From Kribbella sp. NBC_01245 (lineage in GTDB: Bacteria; Actinomycetota; Actinomycetes; Propionibacteriales; Kribbellaceae), in the NCBI RefSeq assembly GCF_036226525.1, contig NZ_CP108487.1, forward strand, positions 6,820,001-6,884,000: DNA of 64,000 nt, written 5' to 3'. A program made the translations under genes and the position numbers. Positions within the stretch are counted from its first letter, which is position 1, and every line of letters starts with the position of its first letter. Under the pieces are notes generated by a model, which searched no databases, was not told the DNA's origin, and saw nothing but the letters and a program-made list of their open reading frames with translations. Shown here one piece after another: positions 23,692-30,963 of this stretch.

Positions 23692-24552
23692 ATGACGGTG
23701 CGAGTCACGCGCGACGCCGAAGAGTTCAAGACCACCGTGTTCGCCTTCCTGCAAAGGGATCCGGTCTTGCATTCGGTGCTCCTGGCAACCGTGCAGGACC
23801 GGCTGTCCGTTGCCCAGGGCGACGAACCGGACCCGTACTTCTTCTCGTTGCACGGAGCAACCGACGACGTGATCGGTGCCTGCCTGTGGACTGCGCGCAA
23901 GGGCATCTACCTGGGCGGCCTCGCGCCCCATCTGGCCGTCGAAGCCGCGGACGCCGTCGCCACGTCCCGGCCGGATTCGGTCTTGCTGGAGGGGATGGCC
24001 GACACCGCCCGGATCTTCGCCAAACGCTGGGCCGAACTGCGCGGGGTCACTCCACGCGAGGTCGACGGAATCTGCCTCTACCGCCTCGGCGAACTGGTGC
24101 CCCAGAACGCGCAAGGCTCAGCCCGACCGGCTTTCGAGGCAGACGCCGGCCTGTGCGCCGAATGGGTGGACGCCTACCGCCTCGAAGCCGAACCCGCACC
24201 TGAACCGATCCCGGGCGCCGGCCGCGGCGAACACGACGTTGAAGCCTGGACCCTCGCCCGAATCGCCGCCGGCCAAATGTGGCTCTGGCAGTACGACGGC
24301 CAACCGGTCAGCATGCTCGGCCACCAAATCCCGGTCTTCGGCACGACGCGTATCGGTCCTATCTACACCCCGCCGGCACACCGAAACCACGGCTACGCCA
24401 GCGCCCTAACGGCTCACGTGTCGGCGGTATTGCGCGAGGAATTCCCCGAAGTCTGCCTCCGAACAGACCTCTCCAACCCCACCTCCAACAAGATCTACCG
24501 CGCCATCGGCTACACCCCCATAACCACCTTCACCCGCTACGCCCTCACCTAA
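23692..24552 (+). CDS. GNAT family acetyltransferase (second of tandem pair)
   Basis: A 286-residue paralogue of the preceding gene. Matching landmarks are the N-terminal VRVTRDAEEFKTTVFAFLQ and VLLATVQDR, the loop PPAHRNHGYASALTAHVS, and NPTSNKIYRAIGYTPITTF. Here the Q/RxxGxG/A-type loop reads HRNHGYAS, so one glycine is replaced relative to the first copy (RRGRGYAS). CoA binding may still be possible. The last part of the gene shows a lower third-position GC content and more A and C than its neighbours. Confidence 0.83.
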   Translation: MTVRVTRDAEEFKTTVFAFLQRDPVLHSVLLATVQDRLSVAQGDEPDPYFFSLHGATDDVIGACLWTARKGIYLGGLAPHLAVEAADAVATSRPDSVLLEGMADTARIFAKRWAELRGVTPREVDGICLYRLGELVPQNAQGSARPAFEADAGLCAEWVDAYRLEAEPAPEPIPGAGRGEHDVEAWTLARIAAGQMWLWQYDGQPVSMLGHQIPVFGTTRIGPIYTPPAHRNHGYASALTAHVSAVLREEFPEVCLRTDLSNPTSNKIYRAIGYTPITTFTRYALT

Positions 24553-24572
24553 CCCGCTGTACCTCCCCCCTA

Positions 24573-24673
24573 CTTGTTGCGTTGATTCGTCCGAATCCGC
24601 CCGCCTACGCCGGTGACCATTCGAACCCGCCGTAGAGAAGGGGCGAGCGGATGCAGACGAATCAACGCAGAAG
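24573..24673. repeat. Long palindromic element, diverged copy C
   Basis: Perfect 14-bp arms at 24578-24591 and 24656-24669 continue as an imperfect stem (about 25 of 28 positions match) around an interior that has its own small CTACG/CGTAG stem. The arm sequence (TTGCGTTGATTCGTC, then AATCCGCCC) is related to copies A and B. It lies between two convergent gene ends. Confidence 0.7.
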
Positions 24674-24713
24674 AAGAAGCGGAAGTGGAAGCGGCGGCAG
24701 GAGGGGGAGGGGG

Positions 24714-25373
24714 TTACGGGAGGTGGGTGGTGGTGCCGGGGGTTAAGGGGGTGTAGGGGGTTTGGCCGTGGTTGGTCAGCATGGTGGTGGACAGGGTGAG
24801 GCCGATTTGGGAGAGGCCGGCGTCGTGGATGCCGATGGCTTGTTCGGCTTTGACCTCGCGGATGTAGGCGATGGCGTCCCGAAGTGTGTGCCAGGGGGCG
24901 GCCAGGGGGACGAGGTTGGTGTGGACGGCGCGGTTGGGGCGGGTCCAGGAGTCGCCGGGGTGGTAGACGGCGTCTTCGATGAGGTAGGCAACGTTCTGGC
25001 AGGGAACGCCCAGCTCGGGAAGGCTGATCGCGTGGTCGTTGCCGAAGGCACCGATTGAGAATCCGGCCGCTTCGAACGACTCTCCACCCGATACGACGGT
25101 GACCCGGTCAGCTAGACCGGCCACGCCAGCGGAGGAGGCCGAGTCAGCGGAGGCGGACGTGAGGACCGAGGCGACTGAGGCGTTTGTCCAGATCGGGACG
25201 GCGAGCGGCAGGATGCGGGCGACGTCCAGGTGGTCGGGGTGTTCGTGGGTGACCAGGATGCCGTCCACGCCCTCGAAGGCTTCGGGTTCGGTCCAGATGC
25301 CGGGGTCGACCAGCAGGACCTTGCCGTCCTTCTCGAGGCGGACGCAGGCGTGCGTGTACTTCGTGAGTTTCAC
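24714..25373 (-). CDS. MBL-fold metallo-hydrolase
   Basis: A 219-residue metallo-beta-lactamase-fold hydrolase of the UlaG/YtnP-like small type. The metal motif is THEHPDHLD at about 41-49, with further candidate ligands in FGNDHAIS, VYHPGDSW (aspartate) and IGIHDAGLS. N-terminal LTKYTHACVRLEKDGKVLLV is typical of this subgroup. Substrate is unknown. It stops within a stretch rich in G runs after the palindromic element, and begins 6 bp after the end of menF on the same strand, so the two may be cotranscribed. Confidence 0.85.
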   Translation of the reverse strand: MKLTKYTHACVRLEKDGKVLLVDPGIWTEPEAFEGVDGILVTHEHPDHLDVARILPLAVPIWTNASVASVLTSASADSASSAGVAGLADRVTVVSGGESFEAAGFSIGAFGNDHAISLPELGVPCQNVAYLIEDAVYHPGDSWTRPNRAVHTNLVPLAAPWHTLRDAIAYIREVKAEQAIGIHDAGLSQIGLTLSTTMLTNHGQTPYTPLTPGTTTHLP

Positions 25374-25379
25374 CGGAGA

Positions 25380-26648
25380 TCAGTCTCCCAACGCGTCTCT
25401 CATCGGAACCAGCTTGGCGTTCGACTCGGCCAACTCGGCCGCGGGATCGCTGCCCGCGACGATGCCGCAGCCGGCGAACAGGCGCATTCGGCGCGGGTCT
25501 TCCGGATCGGCTTGGCCGCAGCGCAGCGCGATACCCCATTCGCCGTCGCCGCTCGCGTCCAGCCAGCCGACCGGGCCGGCATAGCGTCCGCGGGACATGC
25601 CTTCGATGCCGCTGATCAGGTCGCGCGCGACGTTGGTCGGCGTACCGCAGACCGCGGCGGACGGGTGCAGGGCGGCGGCGAGGCCGAGGGCGGATGCGCC
25701 ATTCGCCGCGACGCCGGCGACGTCCGACGCGAGGTGCATCACGTTCGGCAGGTGCAGGACGAACGGCGTCTCGGGCACGTTCATCGACTGGCAGTGCGGT
25801 TCGAGGGCGTCGGCCACCGAGCGTACGGCGAACTCGTGCTCTTCCAGGTCCTTGCTGGACCGGGCGAGTGAGGCCGCGAGGGCGAGGTCGTGCGCGTCGT
25901 CGCCCGTACGGCGGATGGTGCCCGCGAGTACTCGCGAGGTGATCAGGCCCTTCTCCCGGCGGACCAGGAGTTCGGGCGTCGCGCCGATCAGGCCGTCGAC
26001 GGCGAACGTCCAGCAGTTCGGGTACGCCGCGGCGAGCCGGCGCAAGGGGCGGCGCAAGTCGATCGGCTGGTCGGCGATCGCGATCAGGTCGCGCGCGAGG
26101 ACGACCTTGTCGACGTCACCGCCGGTGATGCGGCCGACCGCGTCGGCGACGATCGCGGACCACGCGGCGCCGGAGCGGGCGCCGTCGGCGAAGGCGATCG
26201 GGCCGACCGGGTCGGGCTCGTGCCGGACCAGCGACGGGGGAGCGGCCAGCGAACTGGCGGGCGAGATCGTCGTCACCCAGGTGGTGCCGCCACGACGGCC
26301 GACGATCACTTCCGGTACGACGAGCTCGCTCGGGTCTTCGTCGGTGAACCCGAACGAACCGAAGCAGACCAGGCCGGAACCCGGTACGTCCAGGTCGTCC
26401 CGGATCACGGCGGCCGAGGTCAGTCGCTTCCACCAGGCCTGCGCCTCGGTGAAACGGTTGCTCCCGGCAACGTCCAGCCGGGCGGCGACCCCCCAACCGA
26501 CGATGCCGTCACCACGTCGTACCCAGGCGAGCGCGCCTTCGGTGGGTAGGTGGTCCATCAGGGTCGGCGAGACATCCGTCACAACGTGGCTGCGAACCAC
26601 CAGATGCGGCGCCGGAGCCCCGGCCGGATAGACGTCCAGCAGGCTCAC
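25380..26648 (-). CDS. menF: Isochorismate synthase MenF
   Basis: A chorismate-binding enzyme of about 422 residues that makes isochorismate for MenD. The conserved C-terminal domain shows DKVVLARDLIAIADQP, PELLVRREKGLI, SRVLAGTIRRTG, SSKDLEEHEFAVRSV, LHPSAAVCGTP and AGPVGWLDASGDGEW, all typical of the EntC/MenF family. The start is uncertain. I used the GTG at 26648, which overlaps the stop of a 20-codon upstream frame. An open frame runs further to 26780, but its residues look non-coding. It is divergent from menG. Confidence 0.9.
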   Translation of the reverse strand: MSLLDVYPAGAPAPHLVVRSHVVTDVSPTLMDHLPTEGALAWVRRGDGIVGWGVAARLDVAGSNRFTEAQAWWKRLTSAAVIRDDLDVPGSGLVCFGSFGFTDEDPSELVVPEVIVGRRGGTTWVTTISPASSLAAPPSLVRHEPDPVGPIAFADGARSGAAWSAIVADAVGRITGGDVDKVVLARDLIAIADQPIDLRRPLRRLAAAYPNCWTFAVDGLIGATPELLVRREKGLITSRVLAGTIRRTGDDAHDLALAASLARSSKDLEEHEFAVRSVADALEPHCQSMNVPETPFVLHLPNVMHLASDVAGVAANGASALGLAAALHPSAAVCGTPTNVARDLISGIEGMSRGRYAGPVGWLDASGDGEWGIALRCGQADPEDPRRMRLFAGCGIVAGSDPAAELAESNAKLVPMRDALGD

Positions 26649-26707
26649 GAGGTGGTCCGTCCATTGCCTGACGACGCTCGCCGCTCTCCCCGCAGACGTC
26701 CGCTCAC
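26645..26707 (-). CDS. Possible 20-codon leader ORF coupled to menF
   Basis: A GTG at 26707 is preceded by GAGGAG at ideal spacing and opens a 20-residue basic peptide (VSGRLRGERRASSGNGRTTS). Its stop overlaps the chosen menF GTG as GTGA. The menF GTG itself has no good ribosome site, so coupling through this leader would explain its translation. The peptide is too short to recognise and may only be a ribosome-delivery leader. Confidence 0.35.
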   Translation of the reverse strand: MSGRLRGERRASSGNGRTTS

Positions 26708-26860
26708 GAATTCTCCTCGTCGACCACGGAACAGAAGCCTCACGGCAAGCAAGCGTAGGCCTACTTCCGTGACACATCATGCCGAGTGCCCCAATTCACC
26801 CCCCGCCCAACCCGACCGAGCGCATCCAACGCGACGGACGACGGGTGCGAGACTGGGGAC

Positions 26861-27559
26861 GTGAGCCGAGCCGATCTGAGCAAGCAGCCCGAGGCCGTTG
26901 CGGCCATGTTCGACGACCTCGCCGAGGGATACGACCGCACCAACGCGGTCGCCACTCTCGGCCTGGAGAAGTACCACTGGCGCCCGCAGACGCTGGCCGC
27001 GATCGACCCGCGCAAGGGCGACCGCATCCTCGACCTCGCCGCCGGTACCGGCTCGTCGAGCGTCAAGCTGCGCGAGGCCGGCGCCGAAGTCGTGTCGTGC
27101 GACTTCTCGATCGGCATGCTCCGGGTCGGGCGGCGGATGTTTCCGGATCTGGACTTCATCGCGGGTGACGCGTTGCACCTGCCGTTCGCGGACGAGTCGT
27201 TCGACTGCGTGACGATCTCGTGGGCGCTGCGCAACGTGAACGACGTCAAGGTGGCGCTGGCCGAGATGCTGCGCGTGACCAAGCCCGGCGGCCGGCTCGT
27301 CGTACTGGAGAACTCACACCCGACCTGGAAGCCGTTCCGGGTGGCCTACCTCGAGTACATGATGCGCGGGGTGACCACCTTGGCGAAGGCGGTCGCGACG
27401 AATCCCGAGGGCTACATCTACCTCGCCGAGTCGGTTCGCGCGTGGCCGGATCAGGCCACGCTCGCCAAGACGATCGAGGCGAGTGGCTGGGCCGATGTCC
27501 AATGGCGCAACCTGACCGGCGGCGTCGTAGCCATCCACCGCGCCCGCAAATCAGCCTGA
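26861..27559 (+). CDS. menG: Demethylmenaquinone methyltransferase MenG/UbiE
   Basis: A 232-residue SAM-dependent methyltransferase that carries out the last ring methylation of menaquinone. The SAM-binding motif I is ILDLAAGTGSSS, and family features are MFDDLAEGYDRTN near the N-terminus, ISWALRNVNDVKVAL, and the C-terminal LTGGVVAIHRA. The GTG at 26861 follows TGGGGA and begins VSRADLSKQ. The longer frame is unlikely. It is divergent from menF, placing two menaquinone genes back to back. Confidence 0.93.
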   Translation: MSRADLSKQPEAVAAMFDDLAEGYDRTNAVATLGLEKYHWRPQTLAAIDPRKGDRILDLAAGTGSSSVKLREAGAEVVSCDFSIGMLRVGRRMFPDLDFIAGDALHLPFADESFDCVTISWALRNVNDVKVALAEMLRVTKPGGRLVVLENSHPTWKPFRVAYLEYMMRGVTTLAKAVATNPEGYIYLAESVRAWPDQATLAKTIEASGWADVQWRNLTGGVVAIHRARKSA

Positions 27560-27593
27560 CAAAACCAGACCACTGACACCACTGGTGGGAAAG

Positions 27594-27625
27594 CGATTTA
27601 CGAACCGCGCATCTTGCGTAAATCG
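27594..27625. repeat. Inverted repeat downstream of menG
   Basis: Perfect 9-bp arms CGATTTACG (27594-27602) and CGTAAATCG (27617-27625) are separated by 14 bases. It lies 35 bp after the menG stop and 157 bp before the reductase gene. It may be a terminator without a T run or a protein binding site. Confidence 0.5.
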
Positions 27626-27664
27626 TCTGCTGGTAAAGGGATCCGGGCCGGTTTTTCAGGATCG

Positions 27665-27715
27665 TTGACGAGTCCTAGACTGTCCCGTGTCCTGGGTTCG
27701 TGAATCAGTTCACGA
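27665..27715 (+). promoter_or_regulatory. Putative promoter with Rex-box-like operator
   Basis: The palindrome TCGTGAATCAGTTCACGA at 27698-27715 has the GTGA-N6-TCAC architecture of the redox regulator Rex, with C/G in place of the usual T/A at the second and penultimate positions. A TTGACG at 27665-27670 followed 17 bp later by a weak TGTCCT gives a possible promoter whose start would fall inside the palindrome. It precedes the reductase and nuo genes, known Rex targets in streptomycetes. Confidence 0.45.
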
Positions 27716-27781
27716 GGAGTTCCGCACTACTCCCGGGACAACCGTCAGAGATCGACCCGCTACCAGCCAGGCCGGGATGAG

Positions 27782-29101
27782 ATGAGCCAGATCGCGTCGA
27801 CCACGGGTCGGCAACAGGCCGATACCGCAGATGTGATCGTTGTCGGCGCGGGGCCTGCGGGCTCCTCCGCGGCGTACCACCTGGCGAATGCCGGCCTCGA
27901 CGTACTGCTGCTGGAGAAGACCGCGTTCCCGCGCGAGAAGGTGTGCGGCGACGGCCTCACCCCGCGCGGTACGAAACAGCTGATCAACATGGGCATCGAC
28001 ATCTCGCCCGAGGCCGGCTGGATCCAGAACTACGGTCTCCGCATCCAGGGTGCCGGGCATGTCCTGCAGCTGGACTGGCCCGAGCTGTCCAGCCACCCGA
28101 ACTACGGCCTGACCCGGAACCGGATGGACTTCGACGACCTGCTCGCGCGGCAGGCCGTGAAGGCCGGCGCGAAGCTGCGCGAGCGGACCAACGTCACCGG
28201 CCCGATCCTGGACGCCAAAGGTCACATCATCGGCGTGGTCGCGAAGCCGGTCGACGACAACGGCCGCCGGGCCGGCGACGACATCGAGTTCCGCGCGCCG
28301 CTGGTGATGGCCGCCGACGGCAACTCCTCTCGCCTCAGCATCGGCATGGGCATCCACAAGCGCGACGACCGCCCGATGGGTGTTGCCGTCCGCACCTACT
28401 TCACCAGCCCGCGCCACGACGACGACTACCTCGAGTCCTGGCTGGAGCTGTGGGCCGATGACCCCAAGCAGCCGGGCGGTCGCAACCTGCTGCCGGGCTA
28501 CGGCTGGATCTTCGGCATGGGCGACGGCACGGTGAACGTCGGCCTCGGCATCCTGAACACCTCGGACGCCTTCGGCAAGGTGGACTACAGCGACCTGCTC
28601 AAGCAGTGGCTGAAGCACACCCCGGAAGAGTGGCAGTTCCGCGACGAGTTCCAGACCATCCCGATCCGGGGTGCCGCGCTGCCGATGGGCTTCAACCGGC
28701 AGCCGCACTACACCCGCGGCCTGATGCTGCTCGGTGACGCCGGCGGCATGGTCAACCCGTTCAACGGCGAGGGCATTCCGTACGCGATGGAGTCCGGCGC
28801 GTTCGCGGCCGAGGTCGCGGCCCAGGCTCTGCGGCGCCTGCCCGGTCAGCGCGAGCGCGCCCTGTCGGCGTACCCGAAGGCACTCAAGCAGGAGTACGGC
28901 GGCTACTACACGCTCGGCCGGGTCTTCGTGAAGCTGATCGGAAATCCGGAGGTGATGCGGCTGTGCACGAAGTACGGTCTGCCGCGCACCACGCTGATGA
29001 AGTTCACCCTCAAACTCCTCGCGAACCTCACGGACCCCCGTGACGGTGACGTGATGGACAAGATCATCAACGGTCTGACAAAGGTGGCCCCGGCCGCCTG
29101 A
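27782..29101 (+). CDS. Geranylgeranyl reductase family flavoprotein (MenJ-like)
   Basis: A 439-residue FAD-dependent reductase of the geranylgeranyl reductase family. The N-terminal dinucleotide fold is DVIVVGAGPAGSSAAYHLA (18-36), then the family motif VCGDGLTPRGTKQL, and the second FAD motif LLGDAGGMVNPFNGEGI. In mycobacteria the corresponding protein MenJ saturates one isoprene unit of menaquinone and sits near menG. Position between menG and nuo and upstream of a polyprenyl synthase supports that role here, but other prenyl substrates are possible. Confidence 0.85.
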   Translation: MSQIASTTGRQQADTADVIVVGAGPAGSSAAYHLANAGLDVLLLEKTAFPREKVCGDGLTPRGTKQLINMGIDISPEAGWIQNYGLRIQGAGHVLQLDWPELSSHPNYGLTRNRMDFDDLLARQAVKAGAKLRERTNVTGPILDAKGHIIGVVAKPVDDNGRRAGDDIEFRAPLVMAADGNSSRLSIGMGIHKRDDRPMGVAVRTYFTSPRHDDDYLESWLELWADDPKQPGGRNLLPGYGWIFGMGDGTVNVGLGILNTSDAFGKVDYSDLLKQWLKHTPEEWQFRDEFQTIPIRGAALPMGFNRQPHYTRGLMLLGDAGGMVNPFNGEGIPYAMESGAFAAEVAAQALRRLPGQRERALSAYPKALKQEYGGYYTLGRVFVKLIGNPEVMRLCTKYGLPRTTLMKFTLKLLANLTDPRDGDVMDKIINGLTKVAPAA

Positions 29102-29258
29102 GACAGGCGTGACACAACGAAGCCCATCCGCGCAAACGGTGGGGCGGGTGAGCAACACCACAGCGGGACTGGTAACAACTTGTCCCGTCGGCAGTAGAAG
29201 GCAGTAGACAAGGCACCGATCCGGCAGTACGGACGCAGAAGGAGGGAGCACGGACACG

Positions 29259-29618
29259 ATGCACCCTTACGTACCGATTCTCATCCTCGGAATCCTGGCT
29301 ACGATCTTCGTGGCCGGCACCTTGGTGACGAGCGCAGTTGTCGGCCCGAAGCGCTACAACCGGGCCAAGCTCGACTCCTATGAGTGCGGCATCGAGCCGA
29401 CCCCGCAGCCCGTCGGCGGTGGCCGCTTCCCGGTGAAGTACTACATCACCGCGATGCTGTTCATCATCTTCGACATCGAGATCATCTTTCTGTACCCGTG
29501 GGCCGTCGCGTTCGACTCGATGGCGCTGTTCGGTCTGGTCGAGATGGTGCTCTTCATCGCAACCGTGTTCATCGCGTACGCCTATGTCTGGCGCCGCGGC
29601 GGACTGGAATGGGACTGA
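29259..29618 (+). CDS. nuoA: NADH-quinone oxidoreductase subunit A
   Basis: A 119-residue membrane subunit of complex I with three helices. The conserved loop YECGIEPTPQP includes the cysteine typical of NuoA, and FPVKYYITAMLFIIFDIEI follows with the acidic residues near the quinone site. Start ATG follows AAGGAGGGAG. It is the first of fourteen nuo genes in the standard order. The 157 bp ahead of it, after the reductase gene, contain only a weak 6-bp inverted repeat and no strong terminator, so read-through from the reductase promoter is likely. Confidence 0.96.
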   Translation: MHPYVPILILGILATIFVAGTLVTSAVVGPKRYNRAKLDSYECGIEPTPQPVGGGRFPVKYYITAMLFIIFDIEIIFLYPWAVAFDSMALFGLVEMVLFIATVFIAYAYVWRRGGLEWD

Positions 29619-29621
29619 GTC

Positions 29622-30176
29622 ATGGGTGTTGAGGAACAACTGCCCGCCGGCGTACTGCTGAGCACGGTCGAGGGGCTGGCCGGCTACATGCGGAAGGCCT
29701 CGCTGTGGCCGGCCACCTTCGGGCTGGCCTGCTGCGCGATCGAGATGATGACCACCGGAGCCCCGCGGTACGACGCGGCGCGCTTCGGCATGGAGGTCTT
29801 CCGGGCGTCGCCGCGCCAGGCCGATCTGATGATCGTGGCCGGCCGGGTCAGCCAGAAGATGGCCCCCGTGCTGCGCCAGATCTACGACCAGATGCCGAAC
29901 CCGAAGTGGGTGCTGGCGATGGGCGTGTGCGCGTCCTCCGGCGGCATGTTCAACAACTACGCCATCGTGCAGGGCGTGGATCACGTCGTGCCCGTCGACA
30001 TGTACCTGCCGGGCTGTCCGCCGCGGCCGGAGATGTTGCTCGACGCGTTCCTCAAACTGCACGAGGACATCCAGCAGGCGAAGCTCGGGTCCAACGCGAA
30101 GGCGCTCGCCGCCGAGCAGGAGAAGACCGCGCTGGCCGCGGCCCCGACGCTCGAGATGAAGGGTCTGCTCCGGTGA
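29622..30176 (+). CDS. nuoB: NADH-quinone oxidoreductase subunit B
   Basis: A 184-residue peripheral-arm subunit that carries the terminal N2 [4Fe-4S] cluster donating electrons to menaquinone. Cluster cysteines are in FGLACCAIEMM (adjacent pair), MGVCASSGGMFNNYA and PGCPPRPEM. It starts 3 bp after nuoA. The last codons overlap a GTGA that opens a 27-codon frame bridging to nuoC. The C-terminus carries an alanine/lysine-rich extension. Confidence 0.96.
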   Translation: MGVEEQLPAGVLLSTVEGLAGYMRKASLWPATFGLACCAIEMMTTGAPRYDAARFGMEVFRASPRQADLMIVAGRVSQKMAPVLRQIYDQMPNPKWVLAMGVCASSGGMFNNYAIVQGVDHVVPVDMYLPGCPPRPEMLLDAFLKLHEDIQQAKLGSNAKALAAEQEKTALAAAPTLEMKGLLR

Positions 30177-30256
30177 GCGAGCTGCGCGAGCGAACAATCA
30201 AGTACAGCGCGACTTGTGCCTCATCGGCGCCCGGAGCGAAGCGAGGACGTCGATGA
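30173..30256 (+). CDS. Possible 27-codon bridging ORF between nuoB and nuoC
   Basis: A GTG at 30173 overlaps the nuoB stop (GTGA), and the frame's TGA overlaps the nuoC start (ATGA). The encoded 27 residues (starting VSELRERTIKYSAT, ending APGAKRGRR) match nothing I recognise. It fills the only long gap in the otherwise overlapping nuo operon, so it could keep ribosomes coupled. It may also be a non-coding spacer that happens to be open. Confidence 0.3.
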   Translation: MSELRERTIKYSATCASSAPGAKRGRR

Positions 30257-30963
30257 GTTCTACCCAACCAGAGAACCTGCCGGCCACGTCGGCCGGCAGT
30301 GACGCGCAGACCCCGGGCCACCCGGAGATCGTCGACCAGCGCGAAGGCATGTTCGGTGTCCGCGGTACTGGTGACACCTCCGGTTTCGGTGGCCTGCGCC
30401 GCCAGGTCGCGCTGCCCGGCGGATCGGTCAAGCCGTACGGCGGCTGGTTCGACGAGGTGGCCGAGCGGCTGGAGAACCTGGCCGGCGACGACGCGATCGA
30501 GAAGGTCGTCGCCGATCGTGGCGAGCTGACCATTCACGTCAAGCGCGAGCGTCTGCTCGAGGTCGCCCAGCACATCCGCGACGACGCGGGACTGCGGTTC
30601 GAGTTCTGCTCGGGCGTCAGCGGTGTGCACTACCCGAACGAGACCGGTCGCGAGCTGCACGCCGTCTACCACCTGCTCTCGATGACGCACAACCGGCGGA
30701 TCCGGCTGGAGGTGTCCTGCCCGGACGCCGACCCGCACATCCCGTCCGTGGTGAGTGTCTACCCCGCCAACGACTGGCACGAACGTGAGACGTTCGACTT
30801 CTTCGGCATCATCTTCGACGGACACCCGGCGCTGACCCGGATCCAGATGCCGGACGACTGGCCGGGACACCCGCAGCGCAAGGACTACCCGCTCGGCGGC
30901 ATCGACGTCGAGTACAAGGGCGCCGTCATCCCGCCGCCCGACACGCGGAGGTCGTACAACTAA
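30253..30963 (+). CDS. nuoC: NADH-quinone oxidoreductase subunit C
   Basis: A 236-residue subunit of the peripheral arm. The 30-kDa subunit signature HERETFDFFGIIFDGHPAL and the C-terminal RKDYPLGGIDVEYKG are visible. The N-terminus has a 60-residue hydrophilic extension common in actinobacteria. I chose ATG 30253 because GCGAGGA precedes it. The longer frame from 30214 lacks a ribosome site. The stop overlaps nuoD (TAATG). Confidence 0.95.
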   Translation: MSSTQPENLPATSAGSDAQTPGHPEIVDQREGMFGVRGTGDTSGFGGLRRQVALPGGSVKPYGGWFDEVAERLENLAGDDAIEKVVADRGELTIHVKRERLLEVAQHIRDDAGLRFEFCSGVSGVHYPNETGRELHAVYHLLSMTHNRRIRLEVSCPDADPHIPSVVSVYPANDWHERETFDFFGIIFDGHPALTRIQMPDDWPGHPQRKDYPLGGIDVEYKGAVIPPPDTRRSYN

